Below, piece after piece: positions 10,285 through 19,198 of a stretch of 64,000 bases of DNA. Origin of the DNA: Cohnella mopanensis (GTDB lineage: Bacteria > Bacillota > Bacilli > Paenibacillales > Paenibacillaceae); NCBI RefSeq assembly GCF_022352055.1, contig NZ_JAKRWM010000001.1:248001-312000 (forward strand), written 5' to 3'. A program made the translations under genes and the position numbers. Every line of letters starts with the position of its first letter. Within the stretch, counting starts at the first letter, position 1. The notes beneath the pieces are model-generated. The model was not told the DNA's origin. It saw nothing but the letters and a program-made list of their open reading frames with translations, and did not search any database.

Positions 10285-11091
10285 TTGGATATTTTGACGG
10301 CTGAATTTTTTCAACGGGCTCTCATCGGAGGGGCGCTGATTGCGGTGACGGCTCCGCTTATGGGGCTGTTTCTCGTGCTTAGGAGATTGGCGATGATCGG
10401 CGATACTCTTGCGCACGTCAGCATTGCCGGGGTTGCTCTTGGTTTTCTTATTCATGCATACCCGGTAGCGGTCGGGTTATTGTTCGCGATATTGGCTTCT
10501 TTCGCTATCGAGTGGTTGCGTCGAAAGTATCGAACTTATGCTGAATTATCGCTCGCAATCATTATGTCCGGCGGAATCGCACTTGCCTCACTGTTGTTCA
10601 CGATGGGCAAAGGATTCAACGCGAACGTAACCTCTTATTTTGTCGGCGGCAGCATCTATACGCTGAATAGCACCGATTTAATGGTGATCGCCGGGGTAAC
10701 GGTTATCGTGCTGACGATGGTGCTTATACATAAGAAAGAACTTTTCCTGCTGACTTTCGACGAAGAAGCGGCGGCGGTAAGCGGCCTGCCCGTGAAATAC
10801 TTTAATATTATGATGAGCATTCTGACCGCGCTGGTCATCAGCGCTTCCATCAAGATCGTTGGGGCGCTGCTCGTCTCCGCGTTGCTGGTCATTCCGGCCG
10901 CCTGCGGACTTGTCCTATCTCGCAGTTTCAAACAGGCGGTCATCCTGGTCGTCATTATCGGCGAAGTGGCGGTGTTGGCCGGCTTGTGGATCGCGGGAGT
11001 TGCGAACTTAGCGCCAGGTGGAACGATCGTGCTCCTTTTGATCGGCATCTTGGCGGTATCGATCACGACGACACGGATCATGCGGGCATAG
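10285..11091 (+). CDS. znuB: ZnuB zinc ABC transporter permease
   Basis: 268 residues with seven or eight hydrophobic helices. The TTG start gives MDILTAEFFQRALIGGALIA, followed by GDTLAHVSIAGVALG, a conserved permease segment, and a C-terminal SITTTRIMRA. It forms the membrane channel of the zinc importer. It is the third gene of the znuACB operon, with very short spacing. Confidence 0.93.
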   Translation: MDILTAEFFQRALIGGALIAVTAPLMGLFLVLRRLAMIGDTLAHVSIAGVALGFLIHAYPVAVGLLFAILASFAIEWLRRKYRTYAELSLAIIMSGGIALASLLFTMGKGFNANVTSYFVGGSIYTLNSTDLMVIAGVTVIVLTMVLIHKKELFLLTFDEEAAAVSGLPVKYFNIMMSILTALVISASIKIVGALLVSALLVIPAACGLVLSRSFKQAVILVVIIGEVAVLAGLWIAGVANLAPGGTIVLLLIGILAVSITTTRIMRA

Positions 11092-11111
11092 CCCTAAGGA
11101 GGTAATTGATT

Positions 11112-11819
11112 ATGGCAGACGTTAATGTAGGAATCGCTTTCGCGGCAGGGTTCGCATCCTTTATTTCTCCCTGTTGCTTGCCTTTGTACCCTGCATATTT
11201 ATCTTATATAACAGGCGTTTCCGTTAATCAGATTAAGACCGACACGAGTCGGACGATGCGTTTCAAGACGATGAGCCATACTTTTTTCTTTATCCTTGGT
11301 TTCTCCGCCGTCTTCTTCGCGCTTGCTTACGGAACTAACGTGTTTACCGATTTTTTCAAAGATTATCAAGATACGATCCGCAAAATATCGGCGATCTTCA
11401 TCGTTCTCATGGGCTTGTTCTTAATGGGCATTTTCCAGCCGCAGCTCTTGATGAAGGAACGCAAGCTGAACATGAAGTGGAAACCGGCCGGCTACTTGGG
11501 ATCGTTCGTCTTCGGCGTCGGTTTCTCGGCAGGTTGGTCTCCTTGCGTAGGCCCGATCCTAGGATCTATCTTATTGCTGGCAGCCAGTAATCCCGGAACT
11601 TGGGCGGGGTTGACGACGGCATACTCGCTTGGGTTCGCGGTTCCGTTTTTCGTGCTTGCTTTCTTCTTGGGATCGACGAGATGGATTCTGAAATATTCGA
11701 ATTTGCTAATGAAAATCGGCGGAGCGATCATGATCCTGATGGGCGTGCTTTTGTTTACGGACAAAATGACCTCGATCACGATCTATTTGCAAAGCATTAC
11801 GCCGAAATGGCTTGGCTAA
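11112..11819 (+). CDS. ccdA: CcdA cytochrome c biogenesis/thiol-disulfide membrane protein
   Basis: 235 residues with six membrane segments. The paired redox motifs SPCCLPLYPAYLSYI (first helix) and GWSPCVGPILG (fourth helix) carry the two reactive cysteines that move electrons from thioredoxin to the outer side of the membrane, for c-type cytochrome or spore-coat thiol chemistry. AAGGAGG lies nine bases before the ATG at 11112; a TTG two codons upstream is too close. It follows znuB by 20 bp and may be co-transcribed. Confidence 0.92.
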   Translation: MADVNVGIAFAAGFASFISPCCLPLYPAYLSYITGVSVNQIKTDTSRTMRFKTMSHTFFFILGFSAVFFALAYGTNVFTDFFKDYQDTIRKISAIFIVLMGLFLMGIFQPQLLMKERKLNMKWKPAGYLGSFVFGVGFSAGWSPCVGPILGSILLLAASNPGTWAGLTTAYSLGFAVPFFVLAFFLGSTRWILKYSNLLMKIGGAIMILMGVLLFTDKMTSITIYLQSITPKWLG

Positions 11820-11831
11820 ACATAAGGCTCG

Positions 11832-12905
11832 TCAAGTGAAGTATTCCAGCTTCGCCTCGGGAAAATGTTCAAAGATGCGCTCCGTGATAAATTCGCGGAG
11901 CGCTTCTGCTTGTTCATCGGGGTAAACGTATTTGTGCTGGCCCCAGCGTCCCCATTTTTTCTTCCGCTTCTCTTCGTCCATCTCCAGCTTCGTTTTCGGA
12001 TATCGTTTCTCGATGATCGTCTTAGCCGTCTTGGTGAATCTATGCTGAATCAGTTCGAAGGTCAAATCCCGAGTCGCTTCCGCAGGCAGTGTTTCCGCAA
12101 GCTTCTCCAGAAGCTCGGCGTATCCTTGCTGCCAGCCATCGTACCAGATGATGGGCGCGATAATGAAACCCAAAGGATATCCGGCCCGGCCGATTTTGCC
12201 GGCAGCTTCGATTCTTTCGTGGAAGCGGGACGTTGCTGGTTCGAAATGACGGATGACGTAATCCGCGTTGACGCTGAATCTTATACGCGTATTCCCGTTA
12301 TGGTTAAGGGGGAGAAGGGAATCGACGTGATGAAATTTCGTCACGAAGCGAAGGCGGCCTAGCGGTTGATCCGCCATGAAAGTGATCGCATCGGCCAGCG
12401 AACCGGTCAGATGCTCCAGTCCGATCGGGTCCGACGTGCAAGCGGCTTCGAATCTTGTGATCTCGGGCGCGCGTTCATCGATGTATTTCTTGGTCGCATC
12501 GAGAATGTCGTTCATGTTGACATACACGCGAATATAAGGCTTGGCGCCAAGAGTTGTTTGCAGGTAACAATAATGGCAGTGACCCATGCAACCTGTTGCA
12601 AGCGGAATTGCGTATTCCGCCGAAGGTTTCGAGGTGTCGAATTTTAACGTTTTGCGGATTCCGACGACAAGCGTTCTTTTGGATATTTTATACTGCTCAA
12701 GCTCCGTCTCTCCTGGAAGATTCGTTATCCGATTGTGCGAGGTCGTCATCTGATACGGTAATCCTCGTTCCTTAACCCACTCAAGAATTCGCTGTCCTTT
12801 CGGATATTCCAGAGATGCGGGTTCGAAATAGACCAGCTCCGGTACGAATAACGCGGTTTCTTTGGCCGCATGGCGCTGCGGTTCGATTCTAGTCGTGCTC
12901 ATCAT
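11832..12905 (-). CDS. splB: Spore photoproduct lyase (radical SAM)
   Basis: 357 residues. The radical SAM cluster motif is CMGHCHYC, and the conserved Cys in FEAACTSDP corresponds to the hydrogen-donor cysteine of SplB. The enzyme reverts the 5-thyminyl-dihydrothymine spore photoproduct during germination. GGAGG lies six bases before the ATG. It is convergent with ccdA, and a forespore-type promoter is visible upstream. Confidence 0.96.
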   Translation of the reverse strand: MMSTTRIEPQRHAAKETALFVPELVYFEPASLEYPKGQRILEWVKERGLPYQMTTSHNRITNLPGETELEQYKISKRTLVVGIRKTLKFDTSKPSAEYAIPLATGCMGHCHYCYLQTTLGAKPYIRVYVNMNDILDATKKYIDERAPEITRFEAACTSDPIGLEHLTGSLADAITFMADQPLGRLRFVTKFHHVDSLLPLNHNGNTRIRFSVNADYVIRHFEPATSRFHERIEAAGKIGRAGYPLGFIIAPIIWYDGWQQGYAELLEKLAETLPAEATRDLTFELIQHRFTKTAKTIIEKRYPKTKLEMDEEKRKKKWGRWGQHKYVYPDEQAEALREFITERIFEHFPEAKLEYFT

Positions 12906-12954
12906 GCCGATCCTCCCTCGGGCGAATAGCTGTTGCCGTCCATTATGGTACAGG

Positions 12955-12984
12955 TATTATGCGATAGTAGGACATTTACGATTC
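12955..12984 (-). promoter_or_regulatory. Candidate sigma-G promoter of splB
   Basis: On the minus strand GAATC (12984-12980), an 18-bp spacer and CATAATA (12961-12955) fit the sigma-G pattern GHATR-18-CATNNTA with one mismatch. splB of Bacillus is known to be made in the forespore under sigma-G. Confidence 0.55.
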
Positions 12985-13056
12985 TTTTCGACAGCTCGGG
13001 ACTTGCCCAGCCCCCTAGGCATAATGTATGATAATCAATGGAAAGGGGGGCTTGCG

Positions 13057-13479
13057 TTGCCGACCCCAAGTATGGAAGATTACCTGGAACGGATCTATAG
13101 GTTGATTGACGAGAAGGGATACGCACGGGTATCCGATATCGCCGAGGGACTGGAAGTGCATCCCTCATCGGTCACCAAGATGATCCAGAAGCTAGATAAG
13201 GACAGTTATCTCATTTATGAAAAATACAGAGGACTTGTCTTAACGAACAAAGGGAAGAAAATGGGCAAAAGGCTCGTCGACCGTCATCTCCTGCTTGAGA
13301 ATTTCTTAACCATCATCGGAGTTCAAGAGGATAAGATCTATGGAGACGTGGAAGGCATTGAGCATCATCTGAGCTGGGATTCCATTACTTGCATCGAGAC
13401 TTTGGTCGAATATTTTAACCGGGATCCTTCCCGCGGGGCAGAACTTAGCAAGTTACGCGCGGAATTGGAAAATGATTAA
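13057..13479 (+). CDS. mntR: MntR manganese-dependent transcriptional repressor
   Basis: 140 residues from a TTG start preceded by AAAGGGGGG. The start gives [16 protein letters not shown], aligning with the known MntR N-terminus, followed by the winged-helix [17 protein letters not shown] and the metal-site region [12 protein letters not shown]. It belongs to the DtxR family without an SH3 domain. It senses Mn(II) and represses manganese uptake. In B. subtilis mntR (yqhN) likewise stands at the left of the yqhO-yqhT group. Confidence 0.95.
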   Translation: MPTPSMEDYLERIYRLIDEKGYARVSDIAEGLEVHPSSVTKMIQKLDKDSYLIYEKYRGLVLTNKGKKMGKRLVDRHLLLENFLTIIGVQEDKIYGDVEGIEHHLSWDSITCIETLVEYFNRDPSRGAELSKLRAELEND

Positions 13480-13510
13480 TCGATTACGATAACGAAAACG
13501 GAAATCCAAC

Positions 13511-13552
13511 AAAGCCGCTATCCCTGGATTAACTGGGGTTAGCGGCTTTTTA
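13511..13552 (+). terminator. mntR terminator
   Basis: AAAGCCGCTA and TAGCGGCTTT form the stem and a T-run follows. Confidence 0.85.
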
Positions 13553-13635
13553 TATGTGTTAGAGTTCGCTATCCCAGCATAAGGATGGTAGCGATAGCGA
13601 ATGGGAGCGATTTGTCCGACGGAAGGGGAAATCCC

Positions 13636-14601
13636 ATGGAGACGACACTCGTAAATGCCGTATTCGAGGGTGGAGGCGTGAAAGGAATTTCGCTCGCTGG
13701 CGCGGTGCGTGCGGCAGAAGCATGCGGAGTCGTCTTCAACCGGGTCGCGGGTACCTCGTCAGGAAGCATCGTTGCCGCTTTAATCGCCGCAGGTTATAAA
13801 GCCGAAGAGATGAAGGAAGTTATCGAGAAGACGCCTTTCCGCTCGTTATTGAAGCGGAATCCTCTGTTTAACCTTAAATTCGTCGGACCCGCCCTGCGGA
13901 TCTTGTTACGTAAAGGGTTATACTCCGGCGATGCTTTGGAACAGTGGATCGAGGGGCTGCTGAGTGCGAAAGGAATTAGAACGTTCGGAGACTTGCCGAA
14001 CGACAAATTGCGGATTATCGCTTCCGACATTACGAACGGAAGGCTGCTTGTTCTACCAGACGATATTTCCTATTATGGAATCGTTCCCGAACAACTTTCG
14101 ATCGCTAAGGCGATTCGCATGAGCACGAGCATTCCCTACTTTTTCGAGCCGGTTATTTTGCGGCAGCCTTGGAAGGAACGCAAACAGCAAGCGGTAAAGA
14201 CAAAGTTCTCTTATGTCGTGGATGGCGGCCTATTGAGCAATTTCCCATTATGGCTGTTCGAGGACGACGTGCATGCGGGAGCGCGTATTCCCGTTCTCGG
14301 ATTTCAGGTGGTCGGCCGATCGGAAGCGCAGCCCCATCACATCATAGGGCCGATCTCGATGTTCCAAGCGATGTTCGAAACGATGCTGAGCGCACATGAT
14401 GAGCGTTATATCGAGACGAATAATCGGATTCGTACAATTAAAATTCCGACGCTTGGCGTGAGCACAACCCAATTTAATCTTTCACCGCAGTTAAGCTCGC
14501 AATTGTACCAATCTGGATTTGCCGCGGGAGAGAAATTTTTTCGAGGCTGGGATCGTAAATTAGGCACATTGAAGATATCGATCTCTCCAAAAAACAACTA
14601 A
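13636..14601 (+). CDS. yqhO: Patatin-like phospholipase (YqhO family)
   Basis: About 321 residues. The oxyanion motif FEGGGVKGISLAGAV, the nucleophile elbow GTSSGS and the catalytic DGGLLSNFP form the patatin Ser-Asp dyad. It probably hydrolyses lipid acyl chains in the cytosol or at the membrane; the substrate is unknown. The ATG at 13636 is preceded by GAAGGGG; an in-frame ATG 51 bp upstream has no site. Position beside mntR matches B. subtilis yqhO. Confidence 0.88.
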   Translation: METTLVNAVFEGGGVKGISLAGAVRAAEACGVVFNRVAGTSSGSIVAALIAAGYKAEEMKEVIEKTPFRSLLKRNPLFNLKFVGPALRILLRKGLYSGDALEQWIEGLLSAKGIRTFGDLPNDKLRIIASDITNGRLLVLPDDISYYGIVPEQLSIAKAIRMSTSIPYFFEPVILRQPWKERKQQAVKTKFSYVVDGGLLSNFPLWLFEDDVHAGARIPVLGFQVVGRSEAQPHHIIGPISMFQAMFETMLSAHDERYIETNNRIRTIKIPTLGVSTTQFNLSPQLSSQLYQSGFAAGEKFFRGWDRKLGTLKISISPKNN

Positions 14602-14652
14602 AAAACCGCTTCCGCAAGCAGTAACGCAATACCTGCAGCGGAAGCGGTTTTA
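14602..14652. terminator. Bidirectional terminator
   Basis: AAAACCGCTTCCGC pairs with GCGGAAGCGGTTTT, with A-run and T-run on the two flanks, between convergent genes. Confidence 0.85.
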
Positions 14653-14964
14653 TTAGTGGTAACGCGGCGGTTCGTCGTCTTTGTTCTTGCGTCCCTCGAT
14701 CACGGTGAACGGGGATGCTCTGCGCCGATCCGACTTGACGCCGGCACGGCGTATATCCGGACGCGGTCCGCGTCCAGGCGGACGACCGCGGCTAGACAAG
14801 TTTCTCCACCGAGACGGCGGGAACTTATACAACAGAAAAACGATGGCCACAAGCGACAGGGGGATGAGCCACGATTCGACGGAGCCTTGAAACAATTGAA
14901 CGGCCAATCCGATGGCCATAAACACGAGCACGACGGCAAACCAAGGTTGGATTCGGTTTCTCAT
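14653..14964 (-). CDS. Small membrane protein, YqhP-like by position
   Basis: 103 residues. Two hydrophobic helices (about 8-25 and 31-47) are followed by a strongly basic, Arg/Pro/Gly-rich cytoplasmic tail (RGRPPGRGPRPDIRRAG). Not recognised by sequence; it occupies the place of yqhP between yqhO and yqhQ. It starts 28 bp after the DUF1385 gene on the same strand and was probably co-transcribed with it. Confidence 0.65.
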   Translation of the reverse strand: MRNRIQPWFAVVLVFMAIGLAVQLFQGSVESWLIPLSLVAIVFLLYKFPPSRWRNLSSRGRPPGRGPRPDIRRAGVKSDRRRASPFTVIEGRKNKDDEPPRYH

Positions 14965-14992
14965 CCATTTCCGCCTCCTAATGTCGGCTAAA

Positions 14993-15949
14993 TTACGCTT
15001 GCTTCGACAGCGATACTGCCGGTGTGATCTGTTGGTCCAATTCTCTCATCCGGTTGAAGGACGCGATGGACACAGCGACTTGTTCGTCGTTCGGTTCTTT
15101 GGTCGTGAGAAGCTGTAACCACAACCCGGGTGCTCCCAACCACTTTAATACCGGAATATCCCGCAACGCGTTCGTCCATCTCAGTACTTCGTAAGAGACG
15201 CCTAGAACTACGGGCAATAGGATAATCCGCTGAACGATTCTTTCACCCATGGAATCCCAAGAGAAGAAGGAATAGATGATTACGCCTACTATGACCGTGA
15301 AAATAATAAAGCTGCTTCCGCATCTGTAATGCAAACGGCTGAATTTCTGTACGGCGGATACGGTCAGCTCGGAGCCTGCCTCGTAAGCGCTTATGACTTT
15401 ATGTTCGGCTCCGTGGTATTGAAACAACCGTTTAATCAGCGGAGTTTGGGAGATGAACCAGAGATAAAGGAGCAGGAAGACGATTTTGATAGCGCCTTCT
15501 AACAGGTTGTGCAATATCTTATTCTCGAAGGCTTGGCCAAAGATCAAACTTTCCACAAAAGCCGGCACTAATGTGAAGATTAGTTTGCCAACTACGAAGG
15601 AAAGTATACCCACTAGGGCAACGCCTAGGATCATAGTGAGATTCCAACGTTCCTTTTCTTTCGGTTTGTTCGCATCCTCAGGTCCGGACTCATCCTCTGC
15701 GTAAGCTTCGGCGGAGTAAGTCAGATGTTGGGAGCCTTTGGCGGCGGATTCGACGATTCCGACGATCCCTCGAATAAAAGGGATTTTCTTGATTGCGGAA
15801 AGGAAAGGAGTCGGTTTCTTAGGAACTTCGAGAAAAGTAATCTGCTGGTTCTTGCGACGAACCGCAGTCACGTGGACACTCTTACCGGCGAACATGACAC
15901 CTTCTATTACAGCCTGTCCGCCATAAATTGAGGTTGATTGATCAGACAT
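14993..15949 (-). CDS. yqhQ: DUF1385 membrane protein (YqhQ family)
   Basis: 318 residues. The N-terminus has YGGQAVIEGVMFAGKS, the DUF1385 hallmark. Several membrane helices follow, then FQYHGAEHKVISAYE and the LHYRCGSSFIIFTVI segment. The family is a multi-pass protein of unknown biochemical role (sometimes linked to metal handling). AGGTGG precedes the ATG. It runs against the neighbouring yqhR and aroQ genes. Confidence 0.9.
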   Translation of the reverse strand: MSDQSTSIYGGQAVIEGVMFAGKSVHVTAVRRKNQQITFLEVPKKPTPFLSAIKKIPFIRGIVGIVESAAKGSQHLTYSAEAYAEDESGPEDANKPKEKERWNLTMILGVALVGILSFVVGKLIFTLVPAFVESLIFGQAFENKILHNLLEGAIKIVFLLLYLWFISQTPLIKRLFQYHGAEHKVISAYEAGSELTVSAVQKFSRLHYRCGSSFIIFTVIVGVIIYSFFSWDSMGERIVQRIILLPVVLGVSYEVLRWTNALRDIPVLKWLGAPGLWLQLLTTKEPNDEQVAVSIASFNRMRELDQQITPAVSLSKQA

Positions 15950-16135
15950 AGTTAGCCACCTGCTTTACAGAAACTCTGGGTAATGACATTGAACGCCCAA
16001 GTACATCTATTTTACTAGATTGAAGGGGAGAAAGCCACAAGGAATGGAAGCTGCTTCTATAGCGCGATTAGAATGGCGACATCAGGAAATACTAAATCGC
16101 AGTTTTTCCAATAGTGGCTAAGGATGGTTGATGTA

Positions 16136-16678
16136 ATGGCTTCGAAAGAGACTGCGAATGCAGAGTCCGATAAGAACAATTCTCCCCCTCCGACTAAATC
16201 ACTTGTTTTCAGCGTGAAAATCGGTTTTTTCGCAGGTTTGATCTGGGGGGTAGTCCGATGGTTGGCAACGGGATTGAACTTTACGAACGTGACTCAAGCA
16301 TTCTTGCTTGATCCATTCGTTCCAAGAAAGATGTTGGGCGGTTTCTATTGGCAAGCCGCAGGTCTTGGCATGTTCATCTTGATGTCTATGCTTGCCGGGC
16401 TCGTTTATTTAGCCGTCTTTGGGCGGTTGAGGGGGCCTTGGCCGGGTATCTTTTTCGGTGCAGCGTGGTGGGGGCTTTTTTACGCGTGGTTAGGACCGTT
16501 GATCGGTGCCATGCCTCCTCTTCGCCAGATCGGCTGGAACAGCATAGTGACGGATTTTTGCCTTTTCCTGGTGTGGGGAGTGTTTATTGGTTTCAGCATC
16601 GCTTTCGAGCTTCATAATGAAGCGGCTCGCGAGCCCTCGAATTCGCCCAGCCGCGGCTCTCCGCAAACTTCATCATAA
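16136..16678 (+). CDS. yqhR: YqhR-family membrane protein
   Basis: About 180 residues with four hydrophobic helices and a Ser/Pro-rich C-terminal tail. The segments VKIGFFAGLIWGVVRW and LLDPFVPRKML fit the YqhR family. An ATG 12 bp upstream (16124) touches the AAGGA site, so 16136 is preferred, though the spacing is long. Function is unknown; it sits just before aroQ as in B. subtilis. Confidence 0.78.
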   Translation: MASKETANAESDKNNSPPPTKSLVFSVKIGFFAGLIWGVVRWLATGLNFTNVTQAFLLDPFVPRKMLGGFYWQAAGLGMFILMSMLAGLVYLAVFGRLRGPWPGIFFGAAWWGLFYAWLGPLIGAMPPLRQIGWNSIVTDFCLFLVWGVFIGFSIAFELHNEAAREPSNSPSRGSPQTSS

Positions 16679-16832
16679 AAGGAACGGAGGGCTAATGGCT
16701 ACGCTGTCGCGGCATTCAACCTTTTTTTGGGTATCCGCATATGGTACAATGTCTGATGAACTTTATTCGGCGATAGGATATCGACGCAATTAGGATCGTC
16801 AAACGGCTGTATGCGGAAGGAGTCATTGGGAC

Positions 16833-17270
16833 ATGCTAAGTATTTTGGTACTTAACGGACCGAATCTGAATATGTTGGGAGTTCGCGAACCGGGCGTATA
16901 TGGCGTCTCGACGCTAGCGGACATCGAATCGAAGCTGGTCGAGCTTGGCAAGGAGTTGGATGCGGAGCTGCATTTCTTCCAATCCAATCACGAAGGCGCT
17001 TTATTGGACGAGATCCATGCGGCTTACGGCAAGCACGACGGAATCCTTATTAACCCGGGCGCATTGACTCACACGAGCTATGCCCTGCGTGACGGATTGT
17101 CGGCCGTGGGAATTCCCGCTGTCGAAGTTCATCTTTCCAATATTCATAAAAGGGAAGCATTCCGGCACACATCGGTAACAGCGGCGGTAACACTAGGGCA
17201 GATTGCCGGATTCGGTCCGGTAAGCTACGAGCTAGGATTGCAAGCTTTATGTCGGCACATTCGGAATTAA
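16833..17270 (+). CDS. aroQ: Type II 3-dehydroquinate dehydratase
   Basis: 145 residues. [48 protein letters not shown] and [15 protein letters not shown] are the type II DHQase motifs, including the catalytic Tyr, Arg and His. It converts 3-dehydroquinate to 3-dehydroshikimate in the shikimate pathway, as a dodecamer. GGAAGGAG precedes the ATG. Confidence 0.97.
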   Translation: MLSILVLNGPNLNMLGVREPGVYGVSTLADIESKLVELGKELDAELHFFQSNHEGALLDEIHAAYGKHDGILINPGALTHTSYALRDGLSAVGIPAVEVHLSNIHKREAFRHTSVTAAVTLGQIAGFGPVSYELGLQALCRHIRN

Positions 17271-17334
17271 CATCATGAGACAGACTATCATCTAAGAACG
17301 GTAACCCCGTCTATGCGAAAGCGAGGGAATCTGA

Positions 17335-18408
17335 ATGCCTAATCATCGCGTTACTCGATTGCGCGAGTTGATTGCGAAATCCGAGGGAGATGCGCTGCTT
17401 GTCACCCATCCTATTAATCGACGGTATTTGACCGGCTTTACCGGATCATCTGGTGTTGTTCTTATAACGGCGAACCATGCTGCGCTTGTCACGGATTTCC
17501 GCTATAAGGAGCAGGCGCCAAAGGAAGCGCAAGGCTTCCAGATCGTTGAACACGGTTCGAGCCTTTATGCGACAGTCTCCGATCTTCTGAAGCAATGGAA
17601 CGTCGGCGAACTGCTGATCGAAGAGCAAGATGTCACTTATGCTAATTATAGGATCATCGAGAAAGCATTAAGCCCGGTTAAGCTCATCACTTCGGATGGC
17701 ATTGTAGAGAAGTTGCGGATGCTCAAGGACGAAGATGAGCTAGCGATTATGCAAGAAGCCGCGGATCTGGCCGATCGGGCATTCGAGCATATTCTGGGGT
17801 ACATTAAACCTGGAGTCACGGAGAAGTCCATCGCGCTGGAGCTTGAAGTGTTCATGCGTTCGCAGGGTGCAACAAGCTCGTCGTTCGATACGATCGTAGC
17901 TTCCGGAGAACGGTCGGCACTGCCGCATGGCGTTGCTAGCGACCGGGTTATCGGAAGAGACGAATTCGTTAAGCTCGATTATGGCGCTTACTATAACGGT
18001 TATTGTTCCGATATTACGCGTACCGTTGTTGTAGGTAAACCGAGCGATAAGCACCGCGAAATCTATGAAATTGTCAAGGAAGCCCAGCAATTTGCCTTGG
18101 ACCATCTTGTTCCCGGAATGACCGGGAAAGAGGGTGACGCCTTGACGAGAGATATCATCACAAGGTATGGTTATGGTGAATATTTCGGTCATGGAACGGG
18201 ACACGGACTCGGCATGGAAATTCATGAGTCGCCTCGTCTTTCGTTGACAGGCGATGTCGTTCTAGCCCCGGGAATGACCGTTACGGTGGAGCCCGGAATT
18301 TATCTCCCCGGTTTCGGAGGGGTAAGAATTGAGGATGATATCGTCATTACCGAGAACGGGATCCGTATCTTGACGAAGTCGCCCAAACATCTAATCGTAT
18401 TGGACTAA
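17335..18408 (+). CDS. yqhT: Xaa-Pro aminopeptidase, M24 family (YqhT)
   Basis: 357 residues. The N-terminal creatinase-like domain (1-125) is followed by the pita-bread catalytic domain. Metal ligands are visible in KLDYGAYYNGYCSDITRT (two Asp), GHGTGHGLGMEIHE (His) and VTVEPGIYLPG plus GVRIEDDI (two Glu). It cleaves N-terminal residues before proline, and a link with the polyproline-related factor EF-P downstream is suggestive. It lies 35 bp before efp. Confidence 0.92.
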   Translation: MPNHRVTRLRELIAKSEGDALLVTHPINRRYLTGFTGSSGVVLITANHAALVTDFRYKEQAPKEAQGFQIVEHGSSLYATVSDLLKQWNVGELLIEEQDVTYANYRIIEKALSPVKLITSDGIVEKLRMLKDEDELAIMQEAADLADRAFEHILGYIKPGVTEKSIALELEVFMRSQGATSSSFDTIVASGERSALPHGVASDRVIGRDEFVKLDYGAYYNGYCSDITRTVVVGKPSDKHREIYEIVKEAQQFALDHLVPGMTGKEGDALTRDIITRYGYGEYFGHGTGHGLGMEIHESPRLSLTGDVVLAPGMTVTVEPGIYLPGFGGVRIEDDIVITENGIRILTKSPKHLIVLD

Positions 18409-18443
18409 TCATGGAGCAATGTCTCTACAGGAGGAGTAATTAA

Positions 18444-19001
18444 GTGATTTCCGTAAACGAATTTAAGACAGGCTTGACGATCGAAGTGGAAGGCGGGCTC
18501 TACTCAGTGCTCGATTTCCAGCATGTTAAACCGGGCAAAGGCGCTGCGTTCGTACGCTCCAAGCTCAAAAACCTGAAAAACGGTAACGTAGTCGAGAAAA
18601 CGTTCCGTGCGGGCGAGAACGTCGTTCGCGCTCACGTCGAGAACCGCGCGGTTCAATACTTGTACAATTCGGGCAACGAATATACGTTCATGGATAATGA
18701 AACGTATGATCAGTTCGAATTGACGAAAGCCCAATTGGAATGGGAAGTTAACTTCCTTACCGAGAACATGACCGTTAACATTGCCAGCTACCAAGGCGAC
18801 ATAATCGGGATTACGCTTCCGAACAGCGTTGATCTTAAAGTCGTTGAAGCTGAACCGGGAATTAAAGGCAGCACGGCTACAGGTGCTACTAAATCCGCTA
18901 AGTTGGAAACCGGCTTCTCCGTTCAAGTGCCGCTATTCATCAACGAGGGCGACGTGCTGACGATCGATACCCGCGAAGGAAAATACGTTTCCCGCGCATA
19001 A
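18444..19001 (+). CDS. efp: Elongation factor P
   Basis: 185 residues, the standard length. The KOW-like domain I has [20 protein letters not shown], where the Lys after PG is at the modification position. Two OB domains follow, ending in [23 protein letters not shown] rescues ribosomes stalled at polyproline. AGGAGG lies upstream of the start. Confidence 0.98.
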   Translation: MISVNEFKTGLTIEVEGGLYSVLDFQHVKPGKGAAFVRSKLKNLKNGNVVEKTFRAGENVVRAHVENRAVQYLYNSGNEYTFMDNETYDQFELTKAQLEWEVNFLTENMTVNIASYQGDIIGITLPNSVDLKVVEAEPGIKGSTATGATKSAKLETGFSVQVPLFINEGDVLTIDTREGKYVSRA

Positions 19002-19013
19002 TGAGATCGAAGT

Positions 19014-19056
19014 TCCCTGTTTTCGCAAAATGTTGCGAAAACAGGGGATTTTTATA
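19014..19056 (+). terminator. efp terminator
   Basis: CCCTGTTTTCGCAA and TTGCGAAAACAGGG form a near-perfect stem, followed by ATTTTTATATTTTT. Confidence 0.9.
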
Positions 19057-19111
19057 TTTTTGGGCCCAATTACTTGTGCTATAATATAATGCTGTATACA
19101 GGTGTTCTCAT

Positions 19112-19129
19112 AAGAGGTTGTTCAATAAG
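19112..19129 (+). repeat. Copy 1 of an 18-bp inverted repeat flanking the lysC-yqhV block
   Basis: AAGAGGTTGTTCAATAAG occurs here, 70 bp before lysC, and as its exact reverse complement at 22650-22667 just before spoIIIAA. Both copies are non-coding. Confidence 0.7.
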
Positions 19130-19198
19130 TGGGCATTTACGACTTTTTTGAATTTCCGTTTATACGTTTAGAAAGATTGACTTAGGGAGTGACTACCG

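Noticed and set aside
16751..16790. Second CTGATGA word considered as a hammerhead core
   Set aside because: No stem II with a following GAAA and no cleavage-site stem could be found around it.
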